This document shows positions 1-6,927 of a stretch of 20,603 bases of DNA, piece after piece. The notes beneath the pieces are model-generated. The model ran no database searches. It was not told where the DNA came from and worked only from the letters and a program-made list of their open reading frames with translations. The translations under genes and the position numbers were made by a program. This DNA is from Candidatus Alistipes excrementipullorum. GTDB lineage: Bacteria; Bacteroidota; Bacteroidia; Bacteroidales; Rikenellaceae. The stretch spans positions 1 to 20,603 of the forward strand of contig DXGW01000120.1 in assembly GCA_019113665.1 (NCBI GenBank), given 5' to 3'. Position 1 is the stretch's first letter. Each line of letters opens with the position of its first letter.

Positions 1-43
1 ATTTGCCGCCGATTCATCAATTCACAAACAAATATTTGATTCT

Positions 44-1144
44 ATGAAAGCATTGAAAATCGGAAACCTTTTCGCTCCGGTTCCCATCGTCCAGGGCGGT
101 ATGGGTGTAGGCATATCGTTATCGGGCCTTGCGTCGGCCGTGGCCGAGCAGGGTGGCATCGGCGTGATATCGTCGGCCGGCCTCGGCGTCATCTACAGCC
201 AGCGTCCCCACGACTATCGCGAGGCGAGCATTCGCGGCCTTCGGGAGGAGTTGCGCAAGGCGCGCGAGGCTACGAAGGGCATCATCGGCGTAAACGTCAT
301 GGTGGCAATGTCGAACTTCGCGGACATGGTGCGCACGGCCATCGCCGAGAAGGCCGACATCATCTTCTCGGGTGCCGGTCTGCCGCTCAACCTGCCGTCG
401 TTCCTGACCGAGGGCGCCAAGACGAAACTCGCCCCCATCGTATCGTCGGCACGTGCCGCCAAGCTGCTGTGCCGGAAATGGTTTTCGGAGTACAACTACA
501 TTCCCGACGCGATTGTCGTAGAGGGGCCCAAGGCCGGCGGCCACCTCGGATACAAGGCCGACCAGATCGCCGACGAGCACTACTCGCTCGAGACCGTCGT
601 TCCGCAGGTCGTCGAGGAGGTCAACCGTTTCGCTGCGGAGCATGACTGCCACATTCCGGTCATCGCCGGCGGCGGCATCTATACCGGTGAGGATATTTAC
701 AACATCATGGCGCTCGGCGCCGAAGGCGTGCAGATGGGAACACGCTTCGTGACCACCGAGGAGTGCGACGCATCGCCCGAGTTCAAGCAGAGCTACATCG
801 ATGCCCGCAAGGAGGACATCGAGATCATCGAGAGTCCCGTGGGCATGCCCGGACGGGCCATTCACAACTCCTTCCTCGACCGTGTGAAGGCCGGTTTGAG
901 CCGTCCGAAGAACTGTCCGTTCGACTGCATCAAGACATGTGACGTGACCCACAGCCCCTATTGCATTATGCTGGCGCTCTACAACGCATTCAAGGGCCGC
1001 CTGCGCAACGGATACGCCTTCTGCGGTGCCAATGCATGGCGTGCCGACCGCATACAGAGCGTTCGTGAACTTATGGATACGCTCAGGAATGAGTATGACA
1101 GCTTCTCGCTGAAAAAGGCCCTGTTTGGGGAGACGAAACGTTAG
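44..1144 (+). CDS. Nitronate monooxygenase / FabK-like FMN oxidoreductase
   Basis: A 366-residue TIM-barrel flavoprotein of the nitronate monooxygenase (2-nitropropane dioxygenase) family. These FMN enzymes oxidise nitronates; relatives such as FabK reduce enoyl-ACP, so the exact substrate is open. Visible landmarks are the N-terminal GGMGVGIS stretch (residues 18-25), the GAGLP loop (110-114), EGPKAGGHLG with a likely active-site His167 (160-169), and the FMN-phosphate region AGGGIYTGEDI (208-218) followed by GAEGVQMGTRF (225-235). A cysteine-rich tail (C291, C295, C299, C307, C327) follows the barrel, as I recall from related anaerobe proteins. Length is normal for this long-tail subfamily. 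The ATG at 44 leaves only 43 bases of upstream sequence in the window, so operon membership cannot be judged. The gene ends in a bidirectional hairpin facing the terminase gene. Family call is secure, substrate is not. Confidence 0.9.
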   Translation: MKALKIGNLFAPVPIVQGGMGVGISLSGLASAVAEQGGIGVISSAGLGVIYSQRPHDYREASIRGLREELRKAREATKGIIGVNVMVAMSNFADMVRTAIAEKADIIFSGAGLPLNLPSFLTEGAKTKLAPIVSSARAAKLLCRKWFSEYNYIPDAIVVEGPKAGGHLGYKADQIADEHYSLETVVPQVVEEVNRFAAEHDCHIPVIAGGGIYTGEDIYNIMALGAEGVQMGTRFVTTEECDASPEFKQSYIDARKEDIEIIESPVGMPGRAIHNSFLDRVKAGLSRPKNCPFDCIKTCDVTHSPYCIMLALYNAFKGRLRNGYAFCGANAWRADRIQSVRELMDTLRNEYDSFSLKKALFGETKR

Positions 1145-1166
1145 GGCTCAACATGGCCGCATCGAA

Positions 1167-1196
1167 AAAGGGTGTCAGAAAAATCTGACACCCTTT
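1167..1196. terminator. Bidirectional terminator hairpin
   Basis: A perfect 13-bp stem (1167-1179 with 1184-1196) closes a 4-base AAAA loop. A/T-rich flanks on both sides give U-rich tails in either direction, so it can end both the oxidoreductase transcript and the terminase transcript. The terminase stop codon (complement of 1175-1177) lies inside the stem. Confidence 0.8.
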
Positions 1197-2632
1197 ATTC
1201 TTGACCTGCCGGGGACGGCGACCTCCTGCTCGACGATACCCGTCAGTACGTCGGGGGCGTCGTGCCAGCGGTTCGACCTGAACTTGCGGCGGTAGGTGAC
1301 AAGGTGCGAATGGAGTTCGGGCCAGCGCTGCGCCCACCCGCGCGGAAAACGTATGTTGTGGAGCACGGTTGCCGAGTTCGAGAGTATGCGCGCCTCCTTG
1401 TTGCCGCTCTGGTGGAACCACCCGATGCGGACTGTCGGCACCAGCTTCTGCACGGCACGTGCAAAACCTCGTCCGCCGTTGTTGCTCTCGATCATGGCCG
1501 AGCGGCTGCCCGCACGCGCAATCATCTCGCCCACGAGCCCCTCGGTGACCTCCATCGCCTCGCGCGTGTAGACGGCGTCGGTTATGTAGATCACGCCGTC
1601 GGCATCGACCTCGTAGCAGAGCGAGCAGAGATAGTCGTCACCCGTGTCGGCCGTGTCGGTGTAGTTCGACTTGCGGACGATCTCCCGGGGCAGGAAGTCG
1701 TACTCGCCGAAGCCGTCGCCGTAGAGCAGCCCTTCGCGTGAGGAGGGGTGGCCCTGGTACATGCATTCGAATCGCAGTGGGTCGAGCCTCCGTTTTTCGA
1801 GCAGCAGATCACGGCTCTGGCGCTCCTCCCAGAGCGCCTCGCCCGTTGTGCGCGGGTCGATGCCGCAGGGCGGCGTGGTCTTCAGCGCCTCGAAGTTGAG
1901 GCAGACCCATTCGTCGCCTTCGAGCGTGTCGAGGTCGCTCCATTCGCGCAGGGTGACTACAGGCTCCCTCCGCACGAGCTCGCCGATGAGGTCGTCTTCG
2001 TGCCAGCGGGTGAAGACGATAAGTTCGCGCGACGAGTTGTGCATGCGCGTGCGCACCACCGAGGTGTACCACTCCCAGCAGTTCTCGCGGACGATGGGCG
2101 AATTGGCCTCCATGGCGTCCTTGTAGAGGTCGTCGAGTATGAAGCAGTCCACGCGGTTGCCCGTGAGTGCTCCCTCGCGTCCGACTGAGAGCACGCCGCC
2201 ATGATGTCCCACAACCTCGAACTCGTCGGCCGTGCGTATGTATTCGGGCGGCTTCGAGCCGCGCTTGATCGTGGTTTCGGGAAACAGTGCACCGTATTCA
2301 GCCGAGTCGACGATGCGCTGTATGCGCCGGTTGAAACGCGAGGCGAGTGACGCCGAATATGAGGCGATGGCGATACGCAGGTCGGGGTCGAGCCCCAGCA
2401 TGTAGGCCGGCAGCAGGGTGGTGGCCCCCACGCTCTTGCCGTGCTGCGGCGGCATCGTTATCATCAGCCTGCGTACACGCCCGGCGGCAAACTCCTCGAG
2501 CAGACGGTAGTATGTGAGATGGAATCGTTGCAGTTCGAGAAACGGATATACCTCGGCGGCGAACTCCGCGAAAGGCAAATCCGACCCTGCGGACCTCGGG
2601 CCCGCAGGGATTTCGGTTTTGCTTTTTTTCAT
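1175..2632 (-). CDS. Phage-type terminase large subunit, complete but isolated
   Basis: A 485-residue DNA-packaging motor protein of the tailed-phage TerL type: an N-terminal ATPase that pumps DNA and a C-terminal RNase H-like nuclease that cuts concatemers. Visible are Walker A PPQHGKS (61-67), Walker B CFILDD (163-168), the FTRWHEDD segment (207-214), and nuclease acids around D326/D329/D332, E382 in IESNNGG, and D458/D461 in HDAPDVLTG. All key positions are present with no frameshift, so the protein looks functional. The frame stays open upstream to an ATG at 2713, but the added 27 residues (Pro/Arg/His-rich) look non-native; the ATG at 2632 followed by MKKSKTEIP is preferred. No portal, capsid, small terminase or integrase lies nearby. 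Codon and base composition resemble the host genes, suggesting long residence. Upstream is a 94-residue gene in the same direction, then a divergent S24 repressor. Confidence 0.9.
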   Translation of the reverse strand: MKKSKTEIPAGPRSAGSDLPFAEFAAEVYPFLELQRFHLTYYRLLEEFAAGRVRRLMITMPPQHGKSVGATTLLPAYMLGLDPDLRIAIASYSASLASRFNRRIQRIVDSAEYGALFPETTIKRGSKPPEYIRTADEFEVVGHHGGVLSVGREGALTGNRVDCFILDDLYKDAMEANSPIVRENCWEWYTSVVRTRMHNSSRELIVFTRWHEDDLIGELVRREPVVTLREWSDLDTLEGDEWVCLNFEALKTTPPCGIDPRTTGEALWEERQSRDLLLEKRRLDPLRFECMYQGHPSSREGLLYGDGFGEYDFLPREIVRKSNYTDTADTGDDYLCSLCYEVDADGVIYITDAVYTREAMEVTEGLVGEMIARAGSRSAMIESNNGGRGFARAVQKLVPTVRIGWFHQSGNKEARILSNSATVLHNIRFPRGWAQRWPELHSHLVTYRRKFRSNRWHDAPDVLTGIVEQEVAVPGRSRIKGVRFF

Positions 2633-2752
2633 TGTAACAGGTGTTGGTTTGTCGTGCGGCCGTTTTCCGATGCGAAGATGTGGGCCGCGGTGGGCGGACG
2701 GCGACGGGAGCATCGTCCCGAGGCGGGATAGTATCGCTGTCCGGTGAGGTTG

Positions 2753-3037
2753 TCAGCAGATGTAACCCTTGAGCGTCGCGAACGAAAAGTCGTTGAGCAT
2801 TTCGTCATCTCCCGTGGTGTGGAACTCCCACCATACGGGTACGATGTCGTCGATGGCTTCGTATTCGCCCTCGGGCAGCTCGACGTGCCTGCGGTAGACG
2901 ATCACCGTCGCGGTAAGCCTGCACTCGGTATCCTCGAAATTGAACTCGATGCTGCCGGTGAAATAGTTGCCGCTGCCGATGGCATCGCACAGACGTTCTG
3001 CCGTCTCCTCGTAAAGTCTCGATGTTATCTCATACAT
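2753..3037 (-). CDS. Hypothetical 94-residue acidic protein upstream of terminase
   Basis: I do not recognise this family with certainty. The protein is small and acidic, begins with a predicted helix (about residues 2-20, ITSRLYEETAERL), and continues with alternating hydrophobic stretches suggestive of a beta sheet (SIEFNFED, LTATVIVYRR, DIVPVWWEFH) before ending NDFSFATLKGYIC. There is no signal peptide, membrane segment or obvious helix-turn-helix. It is co-directional with the terminase and about 120 bases before the preferred terminase start, so the two are probably co-transcribed. It holds the place where a small terminase subunit often sits, but its sequence does not look like a DNA-binding TerS. 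The start ATG (complement of 3035-3037) is about 60 bases downstream of a leftward -7 box. An accessory or regulatory partner of the terminase is possible; this is inference from position only. Confidence 0.75.
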   Translation of the reverse strand: MYEITSRLYEETAERLCDAIGSGNYFTGSIEFNFEDTECRLTATVIVYRRHVELPEGEYEAIDDIVPVWWEFHTTGDDEMLNDFSFATLKGYIC

Positions 3038-3060
3038 ATATGAATAAATTATTGAATTGT

Positions 3061-3091
3061 TTTGCCGTTTGGAATAAATCCTTTAACTTTG
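3061..3091 (+). promoter_or_regulatory. Rightward promoter of the S24 repressor gene
   Basis: TTTG at 3061-3064 and TAACTTTG at 3084-3091 are separated by 19 bases, matching the Bacteroidetes vegetative promoter layout. The predicted transcript starts near 3097 and carries a leader of about 75 bases that contains the inverted repeats of the putative operator. Confidence 0.65.
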
Positions 3092-3096
3092 CACTA

Positions 3097-3104
3097 CAAA
3101 GATA
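3097..3104 (-). promoter_or_regulatory. Leftward promoter -7 box for the 94-residue gene/terminase
   Basis: Read on the minus strand this is TATCTTTG, a perfect match to the Bacteroidetes -7 consensus TAnnTTTG. It would give a leader of roughly 55 bases before the start at 3037. No good -33 TTTG is seen at the expected place (about 3124-3127). The palindrome at 3109-3124 falls in the spacer, as expected of a repressed promoter. Confidence 0.5.
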
Positions 3105-3106
3105 AG

Positions 3107-3148
3107 TTCAATTTTTGAAAATTGTACTGTTTTGTTCAAAAATTTAAC
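3107..3148. promoter_or_regulatory. Candidate operator: two GTTCAA-type inverted repeats
   Basis: TTCAATTTTTGAA at 3107-3119 is a 5-bp inverted repeat with a 3-base centre, and GTTCAAAAATTTAAC at 3134-3148 is a second, imperfect one. Both begin with the half-site GTTCAA (3106-3111 and 3134-3139), with centres 28 bases apart. An overlapping reading, CAATTTTTGAAAATTG (3109-3124), is a palindrome with 7-bp arms. The placement between divergent promoters next to a repressor gene suggests binding sites for that repressor. Confidence 0.5.
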
Positions 3149-3171
3149 ATAGAAATAATTGATGAATTTCC

Positions 3172-3843
3172 ATGGAGAGCAGGATAAAACTGATAAGGAA
3201 AGCGCTCGGAATGACTCAGGAGCAACTGGCTCAGCATCTTGGTATTGGCAAGGCGGCGCTCTCGATGATCGAGACCGGCAAGGCCGGCCTCTCGTCGCGC
3301 AACAAGAATATTCTGGTTCAGGATTTGAACGTCAACCCCGACTGGCTTGACGGTGAGGAGGGCGAAATGTTCAATGCCGAACCCAACCTCCAGGAATTCC
3401 GCCTGCGGACTGACCGTTCGCTCCCGATGCAGAGCGTCCCGCTCTACTCGATCGAGGGTACGGCCGGGCTGGTGCCGCTATTTACGGATACGCGCCAGTA
3501 CAAGCCCGTCAACTTCATTCACATTCCAAACCTGCCGAAGTGCGACGGTGCGATCTATGTGGTCGGCGACTCGATGTATCCGCTTCTCAAGAGCGGCGAC
3601 ATCGTGCTCTACAAGCAACTGCACGATATTGGCGACGTCTTCTGGGGCGACATGTACCTGCTCTCGATCGACATCGACGGCGAGGAGTACATCACCGTGA
3701 AGTATGTCCAGAAGTCGGACCGCGAGGGCTATGTCAAACTTGTCAGCCAGAACCCCCACCACGCCGACAAGGAGGTCGAAATCTCCCGTATCCGCGCCAT
3801 TGCGCTTGTGAAGGCGAGTATCCGCATGAACTCGATACGTTGA
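3172..3843 (+). CDS. S24/LexA-type repressor with XRE helix-turn-helix
   Basis: A 223-residue CI/LexA-like regulator. The N-terminal XRE-type DNA-binding domain spans about residues 4-60 (MTQEQLAQHLGIGKAALSMIE is the helix-turn-helix). The C-terminal S24 peptidase fold spans about 90-215, with nucleophile Ser134 in VGDSMYPLLKSGDIV and the paired Lys177 in ITVKYVQ. An Ala-Gly pair at 98-99 (GTAGL) lies where such proteins cut themselves, so RecA-stimulated self-cleavage on DNA damage is plausible by family knowledge. The ATG at 3172 is preceded by a well-formed promoter and by inverted repeats. The gene is divergent from the 94-residue gene and terminase, the usual geometry of a phage immunity switch. 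Its catalytic pair is intact, so it is probably active. It could also control genes elsewhere in the genome. Confidence 0.92.
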   Translation: MESRIKLIRKALGMTQEQLAQHLGIGKAALSMIETGKAGLSSRNKNILVQDLNVNPDWLDGEEGEMFNAEPNLQEFRLRTDRSLPMQSVPLYSIEGTAGLVPLFTDTRQYKPVNFIHIPNLPKCDGAIYVVGDSMYPLLKSGDIVLYKQLHDIGDVFWGDMYLLSIDIDGEEYITVKYVQKSDREGYVKLVSQNPHHADKEVEISRIRAIALVKASIRMNSIR

Positions 3844-3882
3844 TTTTTGTATCAGCATGGCCCATCTATGCCATATTTGTGA

Positions 3883-3890
3883 TATATTTG
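3883..3890 (+). promoter_or_regulatory. Possible -7 box for the first lipoprotein gene
   Basis: TATATTTG matches TAnnTTTG and sits 29 bases before the ATG at 3919. No convincing -33 TTTG is found at the right spacing, so this is a weak to moderate call. Confidence 0.4.
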
Positions 3891-3918
3891 CGGCATGATG
3901 TAAAACGATTCCCCGAAC

Positions 3919-4494
3919 ATGAAGAGATTATTATGGATTTTCGCGGCGCTGGCGACAATGGCATTCACCGGCTGCAACAACAAGGTCGAAGAGGTTCAGT
4001 GGTATGACGGTTTCGAGGACGGCGGCCCCTTCAAGGCCGGCAACTTCCTGCGTTTCATCTATGTGGACGAGAACGGCAATGACCTTATAGACCCGTCTGA
4101 CCTGTCGACACTGCCCGTGGCCAGCGACAAACTGCTCGACTCGGCACCCGAAATTCCGGGCGACTACGACCCCGAGAGCGGCTGGTATTGCGACGAGCTC
4201 AACCAGATAGCGTTCAACGACTACAGGCAGCACTACGAATATTTCACGTGGGTGTACGGCGATTCCCGCCGCAGCGACTACACCTTCTACGTCTATTTCA
4301 AGGGTCAGCCCGACCGTATGGACGTGCGCCACAAGTACGTCGACCAGCGCGACGAGGACGGATACTATTACAGCACCGTGGTGCAGTGGCAGGTGAACGG
4401 CGTAACGGTCTACCCGAACCGTTATTCGCAGTGGTACACCTACGTCTACATCTGCAAGTCGTCCGACGGCTCGACTTCGATAGAAATACGGTAA
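3919..4494 (+). CDS. Hypothetical lipoprotein
   Basis: A 191-residue protein of unknown function. The N-terminus MKRLLWIFAALATMAFTGC is a lipoprotein signal peptide with a good lipobox (FTGC, acylated Cys19), followed by NNKVEEV. The mature part is polar and unusually rich in aromatic and acidic residues, with many Tyr and Asp (for example YYYSTVVQWQVNG near the C-terminus), which suggests a compact beta-rich domain. No catalytic motif was recognised. It is read in the same direction as the S24 gene upstream (75-base gap, own candidate -7 box) and is followed by a hairpin at 4518-4549, so it probably forms its own transcript. Localisation to the outer membrane or inner face of the envelope is inferred from the lipobox only. 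Confidence 0.8.
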   Translation: MKRLLWIFAALATMAFTGCNNKVEEVQWYDGFEDGGPFKAGNFLRFIYVDENGNDLIDPSDLSTLPVASDKLLDSAPEIPGDYDPESGWYCDELNQIAFNDYRQHYEYFTWVYGDSRRSDYTFYVYFKGQPDRMDVRHKYVDQRDEDGYYYSTVVQWQVNGVTVYPNRYSQWYTYVYICKSSDGSTSIEIR

Positions 4495-4517
4495 GTCTCT
4501 GACAACCGGTTGAAATG

Positions 4518-4549
4518 CGACGGTGCCCGCCGTAAAGCGGGCACCGTCG
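4518..4549 (+). terminator. Hairpin after the first lipoprotein gene
   Basis: A perfect 13-bp GC-rich stem (4518-4530 with 4537-4549) closes a 6-base loop, 23 bases after the stop codon. A proper T tract is missing (TCCGTGTAAATT follows), so termination may be partial, or the hairpin may mainly protect the 3' end. Confidence 0.6.
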
Positions 4550-4593
4550 TCCGTGTAAATTGTGCCCGAATGTGTAACAAATGTGTCTGCTTG

Positions 4594-4625
4594 TTGTATG
4601 TTTTGGATATTTTTTGCTATGTTTG
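4594..4625 (+). promoter_or_regulatory. Promoter of the second lipoprotein gene
   Basis: TATGTTTG at 4618-4625 matches the Bacteroidetes -7 box exactly, and TTG at 4594-4596 lies 21 bases upstream as a partial -33 box. The predicted leader to the ATG at 4658 is about 27 bases. Confidence 0.6.
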
Positions 4626-4657
4626 CAAAGGTTAGTAATCATCAAAACTTATAAGAA

Positions 4658-5794
4658 ATGAGAAACAGATTCATTACCCTTATGTCGCTTGCGGCATTGT
4701 TCGTGTGCGTATCGTGCACCGACAACTCCGACAACGGAGGCAACGGGACAATCCCCGAAGAGTTCGAGCGCATTGCTTTCGACTGCCAGAGCATGGCGCA
4801 GTCGCTCGGCACGGACTTCGAAACGTTTGCAACACAGAATGCAGCCTATGAAATCCCCGGCAAATCTACGGCCGACAAATTCGTCATGGGCGGTTATGTT
4901 GACCTGGGCAGCCTTGTAGAGGCCGGTCGCAGTGAAAAATCCGTCATGTATATGCCGACGCTTAACATTGAGGTGAACAAGGACGTTTACGGCAATGTCG
5001 GCAGCATCTGCGCCATTCCCGACGACAGCAACGTCGACAAGTCGCTCTGGGAATACTATCTCGTAAACTACGAGACACTGAACATGGGTACATGGCTCGG
5101 AGCCAAGTACAATGTTACGGCCGATGACGGAACCTCCGAGGGCGGCGTATATCAGACCGTCGACGAGGCGCTCAATGTGGTGGACGTGTACGATGTGGAC
5201 AAATTGCTCATATGCGCCGTGTTCGGTGTTGTTCCGGGCAAGGCATACGCCGTTCCGACGTTCGAGGGCGGCCGCTTCAAGGTACAGCTGGTCAACAACT
5301 TCCTGCGTCTCGACTACTCGGCGCTCTATGATCTGATCGGCGGCGACTATCAGGCTTTTGCTGCCGAGAACTATATCATCGGCTCGAAGATGTCGATGTG
5401 GGGGACCTACTATTTCTACTGTGACTATTGCCTCGATTTTGCGGGCTACGCTTTCACCTGCGACGTCAATACCGACGAGGCGCAGGCCGTAATAAAGAGC
5501 ATTGCCCTGACCATCGACAGCAAGTACTCGACCGAGGAACAGCTGGAGATATGGAAACTCTATGCGGCCGGCGATACCAGCCTCAAAATCGGTGACTTCA
5601 AGGAGGCCTATACCAGCTCCTTCGGTACGAAGGGCGAGACTTTCGCTTCGGCCCAGGAGGTGCTCGACTATGTCGAGACAAACGGACGTCCCGCCGGCGG
5701 TTTCGATCCCGATATCGTTGTGGTGTACGGTTCGGAGAAGGCTTCGCTCACGATAACGCTCAAGTCGCTGTCGCTGACTATGAAGATCGAGTAA
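4658..5794 (+). CDS. Hypothetical lipoprotein, 378 residues
   Basis: A protein of unknown function with a lipoprotein-type N-terminus: a hydrophobic stretch ending CVSC, with Cys20 the likely lipidated residue, then the acidic/Asn/Gly-rich linker TDNSDNGGNG. The mature domain has no motif I can name. It is acidic, with repeated Tyr/Asp-rich segments, a paired-aromatic stretch GTYYFYCDYCLDFAGYAF (about 249-266), and a C-terminus of alternating hydrophobic residues (SLTITLKSLSLTMKIE) that looks like closing beta strands. The last third contains DALNV/EVLDYVETNG-like helical pieces. Neighbours give little help: another lipoprotein upstream and a shared terminator with tsaD downstream. It has its own promoter. 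A surface or periplasmic binding protein is possible but unproven. Confidence 0.8.
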   Translation: MRNRFITLMSLAALFVCVSCTDNSDNGGNGTIPEEFERIAFDCQSMAQSLGTDFETFATQNAAYEIPGKSTADKFVMGGYVDLGSLVEAGRSEKSVMYMPTLNIEVNKDVYGNVGSICAIPDDSNVDKSLWEYYLVNYETLNMGTWLGAKYNVTADDGTSEGGVYQTVDEALNVVDVYDVDKLLICAVFGVVPGKAYAVPTFEGGRFKVQLVNNFLRLDYSALYDLIGGDYQAFAAENYIIGSKMSMWGTYYFYCDYCLDFAGYAFTCDVNTDEAQAVIKSIALTIDSKYSTEEQLEIWKLYAAGDTSLKIGDFKEAYTSSFGTKGETFASAQEVLDYVETNGRPAGGFDPDIVVVYGSEKASLTITLKSLSLTMKIE

Positions 5795-5812
5795 CCGCAT
5801 TGGCAACCGAAC

Positions 5813-5846
5813 AAAAAACCAGCCGGCTGAAACCGGCTGGTTTTTT
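5813..5846. terminator. Bidirectional terminator between lipoprotein gene and tsaD
   Basis: A perfect 14-bp stem (5813-5826 with 5833-5846), including A6/T6 ends and the core CCAGCCGG/CCGGCTGG, closes a 6-base loop. T runs on both strands let it serve the plus-strand lipoprotein gene and the minus-strand tsaD. Confidence 0.9.
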
Positions 5847-5866
5847 GTTTGCCCGAGGTCGGGGCG

Positions 5867-6895
5867 TCAGATGTTCATGTCCTCGATGCGGGCGGTCGGG
5901 GCTACATCGAGCGTTGCGAACTCGCCCTTCATGTAGCGGTAGTATCCGGCCAGCGCTATCATGGCCGCATTGTCGGTCGTGAACTTGAACTCGGGAAGGA
6001 ACGTGCGCCAGCCGCGTTTCCTGCCTTCGGCGACTATGCCGTTGCGCAGTCCCGAATTGGCTGATACTCCGCCGGCTATGGCTATGTCCTTGATACCGTA
6101 CTCCTTCGACGCCTTTATGAGCTTGTCGAGCAGAATGTCGACGACGGTCTTTTGAAGCGACGCGCACAGGTCGGCCTTGTTCTGCTCGATGAAGTCGGGA
6201 TTCCCGGCGACCTTGTCACGCAGCGTGTAGAGGAACGAGGTCTTGAGCCCCGAGAACGAGTAGTCGAAACCCGAAACGTGCGGGCGGGCGAAATGGAATG
6301 CGTCGGCATTGCCCTCCTTTGCGAGCCTGTCGATGACGGGGCCGCCGGGGTAGGGCAGGTTCATCACTTTGGCACACTTATCGAAGGCTTCTCCTGCGGC
6401 ATCGTCTATCGTCGAGCCTACGATCTCCATGTCGTAGGGCGATGAGACCTTCACTATCTGCGAGTGACCGCCGCTCACGAGCAGGCACAGGAACGGGAAC
6501 GAGGGGTGCGGAAGCTCCCTGTCCGGCAGATCGATGAAGTGCGAGAGTATGTGGCCGTGGAGGTGGTTCACGTCGACCATCGGGATATTGTTCGATATGG
6601 CGAGTCCCTTGGCGAACGAGACGCCGACAAGGAGCGACCCGAGAAGACCGGGGCCGCGCGTGAATGCTATGGCGTCTATTTTGTCGGGGGTGACGCCGGC
6701 CTCCTTGAGGGCGGTGTCGACCACCGGGACGATGTTTTGCTGGTGCGCGCGCGACGCAAGCTCTGGAATTACACCGCCGTATTTGACGTGCACGGCCTGC
6801 GAGGCGATGACGTTCGACAGCAGCGTCGTGTTGCGTATGACGGCCGCCGACGTGTCGTCGCATGACGATTCGATGCCTAAAATGGTTATATCCAT
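5867..6895 (-). CDS. tsaD: tRNA threonylcarbamoyladenosine transferase TsaD
   Basis: The catalytic subunit that, with TsaB and TsaE, transfers the threonylcarbamoyl group from TC-AMP to A37 of ANN-decoding tRNAs (t6A). The 342 residues match the normal bacterial length. Visible are the N-terminal ASKHA ATPase-fold segment GIESSCDDT (7-15), TRGPGLLGSLLVG (79-91), the metal-binding NHLHGH with His111 and His115, SGGHSQ (141-146), GEAFDKCAK (168-176), AGGVSAN (274-280), and the metal ligand Asp308 in TTDNAAM. The ATG is the complement of 6893-6895. It is divergent from tamB across 113 bases, an arrangement I recall from other Bacteroidetes. The gene is complete and cytoplasmic, and likely essential. 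Confidence 0.97.
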   Translation of the reverse strand: MDITILGIESSCDDTSAAVIRNTTLLSNVIASQAVHVKYGGVIPELASRAHQQNIVPVVDTALKEAGVTPDKIDAIAFTRGPGLLGSLLVGVSFAKGLAISNNIPMVDVNHLHGHILSHFIDLPDRELPHPSFPFLCLLVSGGHSQIVKVSSPYDMEIVGSTIDDAAGEAFDKCAKVMNLPYPGGPVIDRLAKEGNADAFHFARPHVSGFDYSFSGLKTSFLYTLRDKVAGNPDFIEQNKADLCASLQKTVVDILLDKLIKASKEYGIKDIAIAGGVSANSGLRNGIVAEGRKRGWRTFLPEFKFTTDNAAMIALAGYYRYMKGEFATLDVAPTARIEDMNI

Positions 6896-6927
6896 GATTC
6901 CGGGTTGAAAATTATCCGTTTTTTCGT

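Noticed and set aside
1..43. Possible promoter AATATTTG just before the oxidoreductase
   Set aside because: The -7 match is imperfect and would put the transcript start at the start codon. Too little upstream sequence to judge.
1262..2188. Plus-strand open frames opposite the terminase
   Set aside because: No recognisable protein features, and the terminase motifs on the minus strand are decisive.
1175..3843. Calling this a full prophage
   Set aside because: Only the terminase and repressor are phage-like. No structural, lysis or integration genes and no flanking repeats were seen.
4649..5806. Minus-strand open frame covering the second lipoprotein
   Set aside because: Antisense shadow; the plus-strand frame has a signal peptide, promoter and terminator.
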